Positions 20,477 through 31,053 of a stretch of DNA of 64,000 bases are shown one piece after another. Where the stretch lies: the NCBI GenBank assembly GCA_029257775.1, contig JARIAQ010000032.1, forward strand, positions 62,001-126,000, given 5' to 3'. The notes beneath the pieces were generated by a model, which was not told where the DNA came from, did no database searches, and saw only the letters and a program-made list of their open reading frames with translations. Both the position numbers and the translations under genes were made by a program. Origin of the DNA: Blautia sp. (GTDB taxonomy: Bacteria > Bacillota > Clostridia > Lachnospirales > Lachnospiraceae). The first letter of the stretch is position 1. Every line of letters starts with the position of its first letter.

Positions 20477-21388
20477 CTAATCTAACTTAATTCTTGGATC
20501 AATGAGTTTATATACAATGTCTGTAATTAAGTTCATTGTAACCATTAATACTGCAAGGAAAATAGTTACACCCATAATAAGTGGATAATCTCTATTGATA
20601 ATACTGTCAACAAATTTTGCTCCCAGTCCACCAATTGTAAAAATCTTTTCTACAACCAAACTACCAGTAAGAATTGCAGCCGTCATCGGACCTACATATG
20701 TAACAACTGGAATAAGTGCATTTCTCAATGTATGTTTGAAAATAACTTTCCACTGTGCAACACCTTTTGCTTTGGCTGTACGTACATAATCCTGCCCCAT
20801 TGCATCCAGCATACTAGTCTTTGTAAGACGTGTAATATAAGCCATAGGATAAGCTGCCAATGCAATTACTGGAAGAATGTAATTTTGATTATCAGGACTC
20901 CATACAGGTACCCATTTTAACTTAATAGAAAATACTAAAAGTAAAAGAGAACCTAATACAAAACTAGGAAGTGATGTAAATAATGTGGAGAAGAAAATAA
21001 TCAATCGATCCGGAAGTCTGTTTCTAGTAAGAGCAGCAATACTTCCTAAAATTAATCCAAAAATAATTGCAGTTACTACTGCCATCAATCCTAATTTTGC
21101 TGAAATCTTAAAAGATGTGAAGATTGTATTTCCTATATCACGTCCTGTTTTTGTAGATATACCAAAATCCCCATGGAAAACATTTCCCATATAAATTACA
21201 AACTGTTCCGGAACTGGTTTGTCAAGGTTATATCTCTTTTCTAATGCCGCTTTTACTTCTGGTGTCGTTGCTTTTTCACCATCAAACGGTCCACCCGGAA
21301 TTGCATTCATTGCAAAAAATGTGATTACGCATACAATAAAGATTGTTGCGATTGCAAGTAAAATTCGTTTAACAACATATTTTGCCAT
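20477..21388 (-). CDS. oppB: Oligopeptide ABC transporter permease OppB
   Basis: MAKYVVKRILLAIATIFIVCVITFFAMNAIPGGPFD; YVRTAKAKGVAQWKVIFKHTLRNALIPVVT. Confidence 0.92.
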   Translation of the reverse strand: MAKYVVKRILLAIATIFIVCVITFFAMNAIPGGPFDGEKATTPEVKAALEKRYNLDKPVPEQFVIYMGNVFHGDFGISTKTGRDIGNTIFTSFKISAKLGLMAVVTAIIFGLILGSIAALTRNRLPDRLIIFFSTLFTSLPSFVLGSLLLLVFSIKLKWVPVWSPDNQNYILPVIALAAYPMAYITRLTKTSMLDAMGQDYVRTAKAKGVAQWKVIFKHTLRNALIPVVTYVGPMTAAILTGSLVVEKIFTIGGLGAKFVDSIINRDYPLIMGVTIFLAVLMVTMNLITDIVYKLIDPRIKLD

Positions 21389-21685
21389 TACAACTTACTC
21401 CTTTTCCTTTATATTTCTTTTGTAACTTCAAGTCTTCTCAAACATCTGTCTTTATAGGAAAGACATTTGGCGTAAAATAATAATCCAATGTCTATACATT
21501 AGATTTCATTCACACCAGCACTTTAATTAACTGAATTTACGTATACTACGTATTATATAATCTTCCATTGCATTCGTCAATCTTTTTTCTCATAAATTTT
21601 GCATGAAAATTCATATTTGTTTATATTTTGGTTACTTTTTATAAAATTCATTTATTTTTGTCACTATTTCTATTACTTTTTAAAG

Positions 21686-21715
21686 AGAAAAAGTGCTTTT
21701 ACAAGCACTTTTTCT
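21686..21715 (-). terminator. pepF terminator
   Basis: agaaaaagtgctt / aagcactttttct, 4-nt loop. Confidence 0.8.
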
Positions 21716-21725
21716 TTGGTTCCTT

Positions 21726-23396
21726 TTAACGTTGTTTTAAATTTTCCACAATTTGAGCAATTACACCATTTTTAAATGGTGTTTCCAATCCTACTTCTTC
21801 TAAAAGTTCTGTATGGAACTTTGATGCTGACATCTTACACAATTTCAAATAACTCTTCCAAGCAGTCTCCTTATCCTTATCCATCCAAATTTTATATTCA
21901 AAAGCACAAAGTTGTGCAATAACATAATCAATATAGTACAAAGGAAAACTATAAATATGATGCTGTTTCTGCCAAAAGCATCCATTTTCAAAAAACTCAA
22001 GTCCATCATAACACAGATGTGGTTTATAAACTTTTTCCAATTCTTTCCACGCCTGTTTTCTTTCCTCTGGAGTTAATTCTGGGTTATCATATACTATATG
22101 CTGAAATTCGTCTACCATGCATCCATATGGAACAAAAATCACCGCATCTTCTAAATGCATATTTGTATATTCTTGAGCAGTTTCCTTTCCAAAGAACAGA
22201 GAATACCAGGGTTCTGTAAAAAACTCCATAGACATAGAATGAATTTCCGCAGTTTCCATTCCAATATCTGCATGCTCGCGAATAGGATCTGTTGATGCCA
22301 GGTACCCTTGGAAAGCATGTCCGCACTCATGGGTCATAACATCTACGTCACCACTGGTTCCATTAAAATTAGCAAAAATAAAAGGTGATTTATAATCTGG
22401 TATATAGGTCATATAGCCACCTACTGCTTTTGTTTTTCTTCCAAATACATCTAATAGCTCATTGTCCATCATAAAATCAAAGAATTCTTTTGTTTCAGGA
22501 GAAAGTTCCTCATACATCTGTTGTCCTGCTTGTAAGATTTCTTCTGGTGTTCCTTCAGGCTGAGGATTTCCTTTCTGACTATATACTACTTCATCTGTAT
22601 AGGAAAGCTTAGAAAATCCTAAACGTTCTTTTCTTTTTTCAAAAATACTTTCCGCAAAAGGAACCCACACTTCCTTTACCTGACGTCTTAAATTTTCAAT
22701 TTCCTCCCGTCCATAACAATTTCTCTGCATACGCAGATATCCCAACGGTGTATATGTTTCAAAACCTAATTTTTTCGCCTGCAAAGTACGATTCTTTACC
22801 AGTTTATCGTAAAGCTCATCTAACTTATCCTGAATACTCAAAAAGAATTCATTCTGTTTTTCCTGTGCTTCCCTTCTTATCTTTGCATCTTTGTGTTTCA
22901 AATAAGGAGTTAAAAGAGAAAGATTTAAAGTTTCTTCCCCCCAAGAAATCTCGGCACTTGCCAAAAGCTTTTCATATTCGGTTACTAGTGTATTTTCTTC
23001 CTGCATAAGAGGAATAATTTCTTCTGACACAGACTTCATGGCAATTTCCATGTTTTTAAAAGCAACTTGTCCGATTTTTTCTTCCAATACATCTCTATAT
23101 GGGGAATAAAACAAAATTTTCTGATATTCTACACACATATTTGAGTATTCTGGAATTTGCTCATCATAATATTTCTGTTCTTCTTCATAAAACGTATCTG
23201 TCGTATCAATAGTATGACGAATAGAGCAAAGTGTTACCTGCGTCTGAATTTTATCATTTAATTGATAAAAAGACTTATGAATCTCAAACTGCTCTTCTCC
23301 ATTTTTTGCAGTTTTTGACTTTTCCATAATTTCTATAAGCTGTTGTTTTGCTATTGCAAAATCAATTCTTTCATAAGGCATATCTCTAAATTTCAT
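21726..23396 (-). CDS. M3 family oligoendopeptidase
   Basis: Zn-binding HECGHAFQ in VDVMTHECGHAFQGYLA; PepF-like fold. Confidence 0.92.
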   Translation of the reverse strand: MKFRDMPYERIDFAIAKQQLIEIMEKSKTAKNGEEQFEIHKSFYQLNDKIQTQVTLCSIRHTIDTTDTFYEEEQKYYDEQIPEYSNMCVEYQKILFYSPYRDVLEEKIGQVAFKNMEIAMKSVSEEIIPLMQEENTLVTEYEKLLASAEISWGEETLNLSLLTPYLKHKDAKIRREAQEKQNEFFLSIQDKLDELYDKLVKNRTLQAKKLGFETYTPLGYLRMQRNCYGREEIENLRRQVKEVWVPFAESIFEKRKERLGFSKLSYTDEVVYSQKGNPQPEGTPEEILQAGQQMYEELSPETKEFFDFMMDNELLDVFGRKTKAVGGYMTYIPDYKSPFIFANFNGTSGDVDVMTHECGHAFQGYLASTDPIREHADIGMETAEIHSMSMEFFTEPWYSLFFGKETAQEYTNMHLEDAVIFVPYGCMVDEFQHIVYDNPELTPEERKQAWKELEKVYKPHLCYDGLEFFENGCFWQKQHHIYSFPLYYIDYVIAQLCAFEYKIWMDKDKETAWKSYLKLCKMSASKFHTELLEEVGLETPFKNGVIAQIVENLKQR

Positions 23397-23412
23397 TAGC
23401 TTTTCCTCCTAC

Positions 23413-23883
23413 CTAATATAAATTTTTCACTTTAAACTCTCTTTCTGTTTCACGTCTTTGATCTTTCTTCGCAATATCCTGACGTTTGTCATATAATTTC
23501 TTTCCTTTTGCTACTCCCATTTCTACTTTCACCAAACTACCTTTAAAGTATACTTTTAAAGGCACTAACGTGTAACCCTTTTCTCTAATTTTCCCTTCAA
23601 TTTTTCTTATTTCATAAGAATGAAGCAAAAGCTTTCTTATGCGCAAAGGATCTTTATTAAAAATATTCCCTTTTTCATAAGGACTGATATGCATACCATA
23701 AATAAAAACCTCACCCTTATCAATTTGAATAAAAGACTCCTTGATACTACATTTTCCCATGCGAAGGGATTTTACCTCGGTACCTGCTAAAGCAATTCCA
23801 GCTTCATAAGTATCTTCAATAAAGTAATCATGATAGGCTTTTTTATTATTTGCAATCAGGCGATTTTCTGATTTTTTTGCCAT
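23413..23883 (-). CDS. smpB: SsrA-binding protein SmpB
   Basis: [38 protein letters not shown]...[17 protein letters not shown]. Confidence 0.97.
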   Translation of the reverse strand: MAKKSENRLIANNKKAYHDYFIEDTYEAGIALAGTEVKSLRMGKCSIKESFIQIDKGEVFIYGMHISPYEKGNIFNKDPLRIRKLLLHSYEIRKIEGKIREKGYTLVPLKVYFKGSLVKVEMGVAKGKKLYDKRQDIAKKDQRRETEREFKVKNLY

Positions 23884-23886
23884 ATC

Positions 23887-26106
23887 CTATCCCATCCTTT
23901 CCATTTTAAAATCTACTGTCTTTGTATTCTCATCTGCATTTTCTACCCAGACTCTCACTTTCTGGCCCATGGCATATATTTTTCCTGTCATATCCCCTAC
24001 AAGACAATATCTTTCTTTATCAAAACTATAGTAATCATCTGTTAAGGTATTGACATGCACTAAACCTTCTACAGTATTATCCAGCTCTACATAAACTCCC
24101 CATTCTGTTACACCAGAAATAGTTCCTTCAAAAGATTCCCCAATATGCTGCTTCATATATTCTGCTTTTTTCATCTTAACGGTTTCCCGTTCTACTTCTT
24201 CTGCTCTTCTTTCCATGGCACTAGATTGTCTAGCTACTTCTTCTAAAATTTCTTTATAATGCTGAATTTTTGCCTCTGTCATTTTACCACGAATCGTCTC
24301 TTTAATAATTCTGTGTATCTGTAAATCCGGATACCGACGAATGGGAGAGGTGAAATGGCAATAATATTTTGCGGCCAAGCCGAAATGTCCACTGTCTTCC
24401 ACAGTATATTTTGCCTGTTTCATAGAACGCAAAATCAATCTTGCAAAGAAAGGCTCACATTCCATTCCTTCCAATTCCCTTAAAATTTTCTGTACTTCTT
24501 TAGGTGAAATTGTTTCCTTTCCTTTTTTTACTTTTATTCCCGCCTGATGTACCATTTCAAGAACTGCCTCTATTTTCTCCATATCAGGGTTCTCATGAGT
24601 TCTGTATACAAAAGGCAATCCCAAAATAGAATATTCCTCTGCCACTGTTTCATTAGCCGCTAACATAAAATCTTCAATCAAGCGAGTGGCAATATTCTGT
24701 TCATATGGATAAATATCAATAACTTTACCGTATTCATCCAAAATCAGTTTACTTTCTGGAAAATCAAAATCAATTGCGCCCCTTTTTTTTCTTCTATTTC
24801 TAAGGAGTTCAGATAATTCCTTCATCTGGAAAAACATTGGCAAAAGTTCTTCATAACGATTTGTAAGATTTTCATCTTCTTTTAAAAGAATTTTTTTTAC
24901 GTCTGTGTAACTCATTCTTTCTTTTACATGAATCACACTTTCCACGATACGATGGGAAACCACTCTCCCTGTTTTATCAATATCCATCAGACAGCTCAGT
25001 GCCAATCGATCCTCTCCCGCATTCAAAGAACAAATTCCGTTAGAAAGTTTTTTCGGCAACATTGGAATAACCCGGTCTGCAAGATACACACTGGTACCTC
25101 TTTTCAAGGCTTCTTTATCCAAAGCGCTGTTATATTGAACATAATTACTCACATCTGCAATGTGTACACCTAAATGATAGAATTCTTCATCTTTTGTAAG
25201 AGACACCGCATCATCCAAATCCTTGGCATCTTCTCCATCTATAGTCACCATAACAACATTTCTTAAATCTTCTCTGCCGTAAAAGTCCCCTTCGTTTAAA
25301 GTTTCCTTTATACGTTCTGCCTGTTTTTGCACCTTCTCAGGAAATTCCATTGGAAGTTCATAACTTTTTGCCACACACAAAACATCTACTCCACACTCTC
25401 CAGGTTTTCCTAGGATTTCAATGATTTTTCCTTCTGGGGATCGTCTCTTATTTCCATAATCTTTGATTTGCGCAAGAACTTTATCTCCATCTTCCGCCGC
25501 CAATGATTTTCCTGAAGGAATGAACACATCTTTTAAAAAACGTTGATTATCTGTAACCACAAATCCAAATCCATCGCACTGCTGATAAGTTCCTACAACT
25601 TCTCTCGTACCTCTTTCCAGTACCTTAACAACTTCTCCTTCACACCTTTTACCATCTTTACTATCTTTTTTCACCACAATCTGTACGGTATCCCCATGTA
25701 ATGCGGTACCAATACTTTCTTCTGGAATAAAAATATCTTCTTCTGCCTCTGGAATTTCTAAAAATCCGAAACCTCGTGGATGGCTGATAAATGTCCCTGT
25801 ATAGTACTGTCCTTTTTTTCTCTCTGTTTTTGTTGATTGTTTTCCCGTTTCTTTTTTTACACTATTACTTTTGACTATTTCATATCTGCCTCTTTTATTA
25901 ATGGCAATCTTTCCTTCTTCCAGAAGCATATCTAAAATTTTATGAAGTTCTTCCCTCTTTCCTGCTGGAATTTGAAGGATTACCGCCAATTCTTTTGCTC
26001 TCATTGGGCGATATTCTTTACAGCACATAATTTCATATACAATTTTTTTTCTTTTTTTTATTTGTTGATTTTTTTTCAATGTTTTTATCCTCAAAAAAGA
26101 TGACAC
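23887..26106 (-). CDS. rnr: Ribonuclease R
   Basis: TIDGEDAKDLDDAVSL, HFTSPIRRYPDLQIHRI, C-terminal S1 domain. Confidence 0.96.
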   Translation of the reverse strand: MSSFLRIKTLKKNQQIKKRKKIVYEIMCCKEYRPMRAKELAVILQIPAGKREELHKILDMLLEEGKIAINKRGRYEIVKSNSVKKETGKQSTKTERKKGQYYTGTFISHPRGFGFLEIPEAEEDIFIPEESIGTALHGDTVQIVVKKDSKDGKRCEGEVVKVLERGTREVVGTYQQCDGFGFVVTDNQRFLKDVFIPSGKSLAAEDGDKVLAQIKDYGNKRRSPEGKIIEILGKPGECGVDVLCVAKSYELPMEFPEKVQKQAERIKETLNEGDFYGREDLRNVVMVTIDGEDAKDLDDAVSLTKDEEFYHLGVHIADVSNYVQYNSALDKEALKRGTSVYLADRVIPMLPKKLSNGICSLNAGEDRLALSCLMDIDKTGRVVSHRIVESVIHVKERMSYTDVKKILLKEDENLTNRYEELLPMFFQMKELSELLRNRRKKRGAIDFDFPESKLILDEYGKVIDIYPYEQNIATRLIEDFMLAANETVAEEYSILGLPFVYRTHENPDMEKIEAVLEMVHQAGIKVKKGKETISPKEVQKILRELEGMECEPFFARLILRSMKQAKYTVEDSGHFGLAAKYYCHFTSPIRRYPDLQIHRIIKETIRGKMTEAKIQHYKEILEEVARQSSAMERRAEEVERETVKMKKAEYMKQHIGESFEGTISGVTEWGVYVELDNTVEGLVHVNTLTDDYYSFDKERYCLVGDMTGKIYAMGQKVRVWVENADENTKTVDFKMERMG

Positions 26107-26126
26107 CCTTGCAACGCAAGAGTGCC
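26102..26126 (-). terminator. Hairpin with T-run between secG and rnr (partial terminator)
   Basis: Minus strand ggcactcttgc..gcaagggtgtc followed by atcttttttg. Confidence 0.6.
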
Positions 26127-26130
26127 ATGA

Positions 26131-26367
26131 TTAAAATTTCAAATTCAATACCAAAGCTAACACAAAGAATAATACACCAAGAATTTTTGTTACTTTTACT
26201 AAAGTACCTTCCATGGAGCGTCCTTTATTTTTCCCCCAGTAAGTCTCAGACATACCGGAAAGACTTCCCAGTCCCTGAGATTTTCCTTCCTGCATCAGAA
26301 TGATTACAGCTAATGCAATACAATCTATAATGAAAAGTACAGTTAAAGCAATTCTTAAATATTCCAT
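26131..26367 (-). CDS. secG: Preprotein translocase subunit SecG
   Basis: MEYLRIALTVLFIIDCIALAVIILMQEGKSQGLGSLSGMSETYWGKNKGRSMEGTLVKVTKI. Confidence 0.93.
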   Translation of the reverse strand: MEYLRIALTVLFIIDCIALAVIILMQEGKSQGLGSLSGMSETYWGKNKGRSMEGTLVKVTKILGVLFFVLALVLNLKF

Positions 26368-26422
26368 CGTTACACCTCCTAATTGCTAAGCACTACAAGT
26401 GTAACACAGGAACTTTGCAATT

Positions 26423-27745
26423 TCAACTATTATTTTTTATAAATGGATTTCTATATCTAGCTTCTTGTCCTAGTTCGTCTTCTATTTCCAAAAGCCTGTT
26501 ATACTTTGCAGTTCTCTCTCCTCTACATGGTGCTCCTGTTTTTATCTGTCCTGTTCCCATTGCCACTGCTAAATCTGCAATAAATGTATCTTCACTTTCT
26601 CCTGATCTATGAGAAACAATGGCAGCATAACCTGCTTTGTGCGCCATATTTACTGCTTCCATGGCCTCTGATAAACTCCCTATTTGATTCACTTTAATCA
26701 GTATAGCATTTCCTGCTCTCATTTCGATTCCCTTTTGGAGTCGCTTTGTATTAGTAACAAATAAGTCATCTCCTACTAGCTGTACTTTATGACCTAAACG
26801 CTTTGTCATTTTTACCCAGCCTTCCCAATCTTCTTCACAAAGACCATCTTCAATAGATACAATAGGAAACTTTTCTAAAAGTTCTTCATAATAAGAAATC
26901 ATTTCTTCTGCACTTTTTATAATTCTTTTATTTTGCATAATGCTTTGTCCTGGAAAATAATACATTCCATTTTCATAAAGCTCACTGGCTGCTATGTCCA
27001 GTGCGAAAGAAATTTCTTTTCCTGGTAGAAACCCTGCCTCTTTAACTGCTCTTACCATATACTCTAATGCTTCTTCTGCTCCTTTTAAATCTGGTGCAAA
27101 ACCACCCTCATCACCCACAGCAACAGATAATCCCTCTGATTGCAAAATTTCCTTTAATTTGTGGTAAATCTCTACACACATACGAAGTCCTTCTCTAAAA
27201 CAACAGGCACCAACAGGCATAATCATAAATTCTTGAAAATCTATAGTATTCTCTGCATGTTTTCCTCCGTTTAAAATATTCATCATAGGAACAGGCATAT
27301 CATGTGCCTGACAGCCTCCTAAATATTGATACAACGGAACTCTGAGAGCTTTAGCTGCTGCATCTGCAGCCGCTAAAGACACACCTAAAATGGCATTTGC
27401 TCCTACTTTCTCTTTATTTTCCGTTCCATCTTCTTGTTTCAGCAAGGTATCAATATGTCTTTGATTTAACACATTTTCTCCCAAAACACTTTCTGATAAT
27501 TTATCATTTATATTTTCTACTGCTTTTAAAACCCCTCTTCCAAAATATCGTTTATCCTTATCTCTTAGCTCTAAAGCCTCGTATTTTCCTGTGGATGCAC
27601 CTGATGGAATAATAGCTTTTCCTGTATATCCGTCTTTGCCCACAATCCCTTCTCCTACTGTCACTTCTGTTTCCACTGTAGGATTACCTCTGGAGTCCAA
27701 CACTTCTCTGGCGTAAACCTTTCTAATCGGTAAATAGCGATTCAT
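26423..27745 (-). CDS. eno: Enolase (start trimmed to MNRYLPI)
   Basis: [75 protein letters not shown]. Confidence 0.96.
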   Translation of the reverse strand: MNRYLPIRKVYAREVLDSRGNPTVETEVTVGEGIVGKDGYTGKAIIPSGASTGKYEALELRDKDKRYFGRGVLKAVENINDKLSESVLGENVLNQRHIDTLLKQEDGTENKEKVGANAILGVSLAAADAAAKALRVPLYQYLGGCQAHDMPVPMMNILNGGKHAENTIDFQEFMIMPVGACCFREGLRMCVEIYHKLKEILQSEGLSVAVGDEGGFAPDLKGAEEALEYMVRAVKEAGFLPGKEISFALDIAASELYENGMYYFPGQSIMQNKRIIKSAEEMISYYEELLEKFPIVSIEDGLCEEDWEGWVKMTKRLGHKVQLVGDDLFVTNTKRLQKGIEMRAGNAILIKVNQIGSLSEAMEAVNMAHKAGYAAIVSHRSGESEDTFIADLAVAMGTGQIKTGAPCRGERTAKYNRLLEIEDELGQEARYRNPFIKNNS

Positions 27746-27819
27746 GTCACAACCTCCTGTTTTTTTCATTTCCAATAATAGTATTCTCATCCACTACTTT
27801 TTTCATTCAAGCGATCAAA

Positions 27820-27845
27820 AAAAGAGACCACTTTTCAGCAGTCTC
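27820..27845 (-). terminator. gpmI terminator
   Basis: Minus strand gagac...gtctc stem followed by ttttttt. Confidence 0.55.
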
Positions 27846-27858
27846 CTTAGTAATATTT

Positions 27859-29400
27859 TTATTTTTTAATCAATAAAGATTTTCCTGTCATTTCTTTCGG
27901 CTGTTCCATACCCATTAACTCAATAAGTGTTGGTGCAATATCTGCAAGACAACCACCTTCTCTTAAATCATAAGAAGGATCAGCATTTACAAGAATAAAT
28001 GGAACTGGATTTGTAGTATGCGCTGTAAATGGAGCACCTGTCTCATAATCCACCAACTGCTCTGCATTTCCATGATCTGCACAAATAAACATCTGACCGT
28101 TAACTTCTTTAATTGCCTCAACAGTTTTACCTACACATTCATCTACTGCTTCAATTGCTTTAATAGCTGCAGCTTCTACACCTGTATGCCCAACCATATC
28201 TGGATTTGCAAAGTTAATGATAATCACATCATATTTATCTGATTTAATTGCCTCTACCAATTTATCACATACTTCATATGCACTCATCTCTGGTTTTAAA
28301 TCATAGGTAGCAACTTTTGGAGATTTAACCAGAATTCTATCCTCTCCTTCATTTGGTTCTTCCACACCACCATTGAAGAAAAATGTAACATGAGCATATT
28401 TTTCTGTTTCCGCAATACGTGCCTGTTTTTTTCCATGAGCAGCTAAAAATTCACCAAATGTATTTGTAATTGCTACCTTATGGAAAGCAACATCTTTGTT
28501 TGGAATAGTTGGATCGTATTCTGTAAAGCATACAAATGTGACATCCAATCTCTTTTCCCTTGTAAATCCTGTAAATTCATCATCGCAGAAAGCTCTTGTA
28601 AGCTCTCTTGCTCTATCTGGACGGAAATTAAAGAAGATTACAGAATCTTTATCCTGAATTGTCCCTACCGGTTTACCTTCTTTTACCAAAACTGTAGGCA
28701 TTACAAATTCATCTGTTTTTTCAGCTTTATAAGATTCTTCTACTGCAGCTACTGGGCATTCTGCCTGTACACCTTCTCCTTTTGTCATTGCGTTAAATGC
28801 CAACTCTACACGTTCCCAACGATTATCTCTATCCATAGCATAATAACGTCCCATGATAGAAGCAACCTGACCTACACCTAACTCTTTCATCTTATTACAA
28901 AGCTGCTCAATATATCCTTTTCCCCCTGTAGGTGGTGTATCTCTACCGTCTAAGAAACAATGTACAAATACTTTAGAAAGTCCTTCTTTTTTTGCCAGTT
29001 CTAAAAGCCCAAATACATGAGTCAAATGGCTGTGTACACCACCGTCAGATAATAATCCGAATAAATGTAATGCAGAATTGTTTTCTTTTGCATTTTTAAC
29101 TGCCTTTAATAAAGCTTCATTTTTAAAGAAATCTCCATCTTCGATTTCTTTTGTAATTCTTGTAAGTTCCTGATAAACAATACGTCCAGCTCCCATATTT
29201 AAATGACCTACTTCAGAATTTCCCATCTGTCCCTCAGGAAGTCCTACTGCCATACCACTGGCATTTCCTTTTACAAAAGGATATTTCTCCTTTAACATAT
29301 CCATTACAGGAGTTTTCCCTTCACATACTGCATTTGCTTCACATTTGTCATTTAATCCATATCCATCAAGAATCATTAATACGGTTGGTTTTTTGCTCAT
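27859..29400 (-). CDS. gpmI: 2,3-bisphosphoglycerate-independent phosphoglycerate mutase
   Basis: LMILDGYGLND, GNSEVGHLNMGAGRIVYQ, FLDGRDTPP, IINFANPDMVGHTG, CADHGNAEQ. Confidence 0.97.
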   Translation of the reverse strand: MSKKPTVLMILDGYGLNDKCEANAVCEGKTPVMDMLKEKYPFVKGNASGMAVGLPEGQMGNSEVGHLNMGAGRIVYQELTRITKEIEDGDFFKNEALLKAVKNAKENNSALHLFGLLSDGGVHSHLTHVFGLLELAKKEGLSKVFVHCFLDGRDTPPTGGKGYIEQLCNKMKELGVGQVASIMGRYYAMDRDNRWERVELAFNAMTKGEGVQAECPVAAVEESYKAEKTDEFVMPTVLVKEGKPVGTIQDKDSVIFFNFRPDRARELTRAFCDDEFTGFTREKRLDVTFVCFTEYDPTIPNKDVAFHKVAITNTFGEFLAAHGKKQARIAETEKYAHVTFFFNGGVEEPNEGEDRILVKSPKVATYDLKPEMSAYEVCDKLVEAIKSDKYDVIIINFANPDMVGHTGVEAAAIKAIEAVDECVGKTVEAIKEVNGQMFICADHGNAEQLVDYETGAPFTAHTTNPVPFILVNADPSYDLREGGCLADIAPTLIELMGMEQPKEMTGKSLLIKK

Positions 29401-29433
29401 AACATTTCTCCTTTCTGATCTATATAATAGAAA

Positions 29434-29494
29434 TACCGATTTCTCATTTCATTTTATTACCAAAGGTATTCTATCACGAAATAAGAAATCGGTA
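29434..29494. repeat. Imperfect inverted repeat in the glnQ-gpmI intergenic region
   Basis: taccgatttctcatttc (29434-29450) / gaaataagaaatcggta (29478-29494), 16 of 17 paired; smaller ttacc-aaa-ggta hairpin in the loop. Confidence 0.7.
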
Positions 29495-29515
29495 AATGCT
29501 TTTTTCTATAATTTT

Positions 29516-30343
29516 CTAAGACAAGACTTTAGACAAAAATTCTTTTGCCCTTGGTGTCTTTGGATTTTCAAAAAATTCTGTCGGTGTACTATCCTCCAAA
29601 ATTTTTCCTTCATCCATAAATAAAATTCGATTGGCAACTTCCTTCGCAAATCCCATCTCGTGGGTAACAATAATCATTGTCATGCCTTCTTTTGCCAAAG
29701 CTTTCATTAAATCTAATACTTCCCCAACCATTTCAGGATCTAACGCACTGGTTGGCTCGTCAAAAAGAATAACATCTGGATTCATGGCAAGAGAACGTAC
29801 AATTGCAACTCTTTGTTTCTGTCCTCCGGACAAAGTGGATGGATAAACATCCGCTTTATCTTCAAGCCCAATTCTTTTTAGCAAATCCAGAGCCTGTGCT
29901 TTTGCTTCCTCACGAATTTGCACTTTTGTAGTAGTCACCGGAAAAAGTTCTTCCTTCTGAGATGCAAATACATTCTTTACTTTTATCACAAAGTTCTTTC
30001 TTTTTTTCTGTCGTAATTCCTGACATTTTACATATACCGGTGCCATCATAATATTTTGAATAACTGTTTTATTATGGAAGAGATTAAAGTGCTGAAAAAC
30101 CATTCCCATATGACGGCGATGAATATTGATATCTACTTTCATATCTGCAATATCTACACCATTAAAGATAATGCTTCCTCCAGTAGGATCTTCCATACAA
30201 TTTAAACATCTTAAAAACGTACTTTTTCCAGAACCTGAAGGTCCAAGGACAACCATAATATCACCTTTATTAATTGTGACATTAATATCCTTCAAAACCT
30301 GAACATGATTAAAATCTTTTTTTAAATTAATTACGTCTATCAC
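29516..30343 (-). CDS. Polar amino-acid ABC transporter ATP-binding protein (GlnQ family) with a central insertion
   Basis: [74 protein letters not shown]. Confidence 0.92.
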   Translation of the reverse strand: MIDVINLKKDFNHVQVLKDINVTINKGDIMVVLGPSGSGKSTFLRCLNCMEDPTGGSIIFNGVDIADMKVDINIHRRHMGMVFQHFNLFHNKTVIQNIMMAPVYVKCQELRQKKRKNFVIKVKNVFASQKEELFPVTTTKVQIREEAKAQALDLLKRIGLEDKADVYPSTLSGGQKQRVAIVRSLAMNPDVILFDEPTSALDPEMVGEVLDLMKALAKEGMTMIIVTHEMGFAKEVANRILFMDEGKILEDSTPTEFFENPKTPRAKEFLSKVLS

Positions 30344-31037
30344 TCTTTTTCAGGCTCCTTTCTAATAATTTTACCAACAAAGAAATTAATAATACTAAAA
30401 TAATATAAATTAATGCCATTACCAGATATGGCACCATAAATTCATAACTATTGCTTCCAATATAACTGAATGCAACATATAAGTCAGCAGCGCCTACAAA
30501 ACTTACAATTGAAGTTTCCTTAATCAAAGAAATAAATTCATTTCCTAAAGTTGGCAGAATATTTTTAACTGCTTGTGGAATAACAATTTTCACCATACTT
30601 ACACTAAAACTTAATCCCACTGCTCTTCCGGCTTCTAACTGCCCTGCATCTACAGACTGAATTCCACTTCGCATAATTTCTGAAATATATGCACCACTAT
30701 TCAATCCAAAAACAGCCATGGCAACTACCTCACCTGAAGTGCGAATGCCCATAATTGGAAGAAGTACATAATAAAATACCAGAAGCTGTACCACCATTGG
30801 TGTACCCCTAAATAGCGCTACATAAAAACTGCAAATCCCATTCAAAATTCTAGGCAAACGTTTATATTTAGGAAGAACACGAACCGTTGCAATTAAAGTA
30901 CCGATTAAAATACCCACAATCAAGCCTACAACAGCTATCATTAAAGTATTTTGAAGTCCTTCCAGAACTTTCACATATCCGTTCTGTTCCAGAAAAATTT
31001 CCATAAATTTATTTATTTTCTGTTCAAAGTTACCCAT
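30327..31037 (-). CDS. Amino-acid ABC transporter permease (HisM/GlnP family)
   Basis: [72 protein letters not shown]. Confidence 0.93.
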   Translation of the reverse strand: MGNFEQKINKFMEIFLEQNGYVKVLEGLQNTLMIAVVGLIVGILIGTLIATVRVLPKYKRLPRILNGICSFYVALFRGTPMVVQLLVFYYVLLPIMGIRTSGEVVAMAVFGLNSGAYISEIMRSGIQSVDAGQLEAGRAVGLSFSVSMVKIVIPQAVKNILPTLGNEFISLIKETSIVSFVGAADLYVAFSYIGSNSYEFMVPYLVMALIYIILVLLISLLVKLLERSLKKSDRRN

Positions 31038-31053
31038 TTTATCACCTTTTCAT

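Noticed and set aside
26079-26303. 74-aa ORF overlapping secG and the rnr start
   Set aside because: Antisense to secG; no SD or family resemblance.
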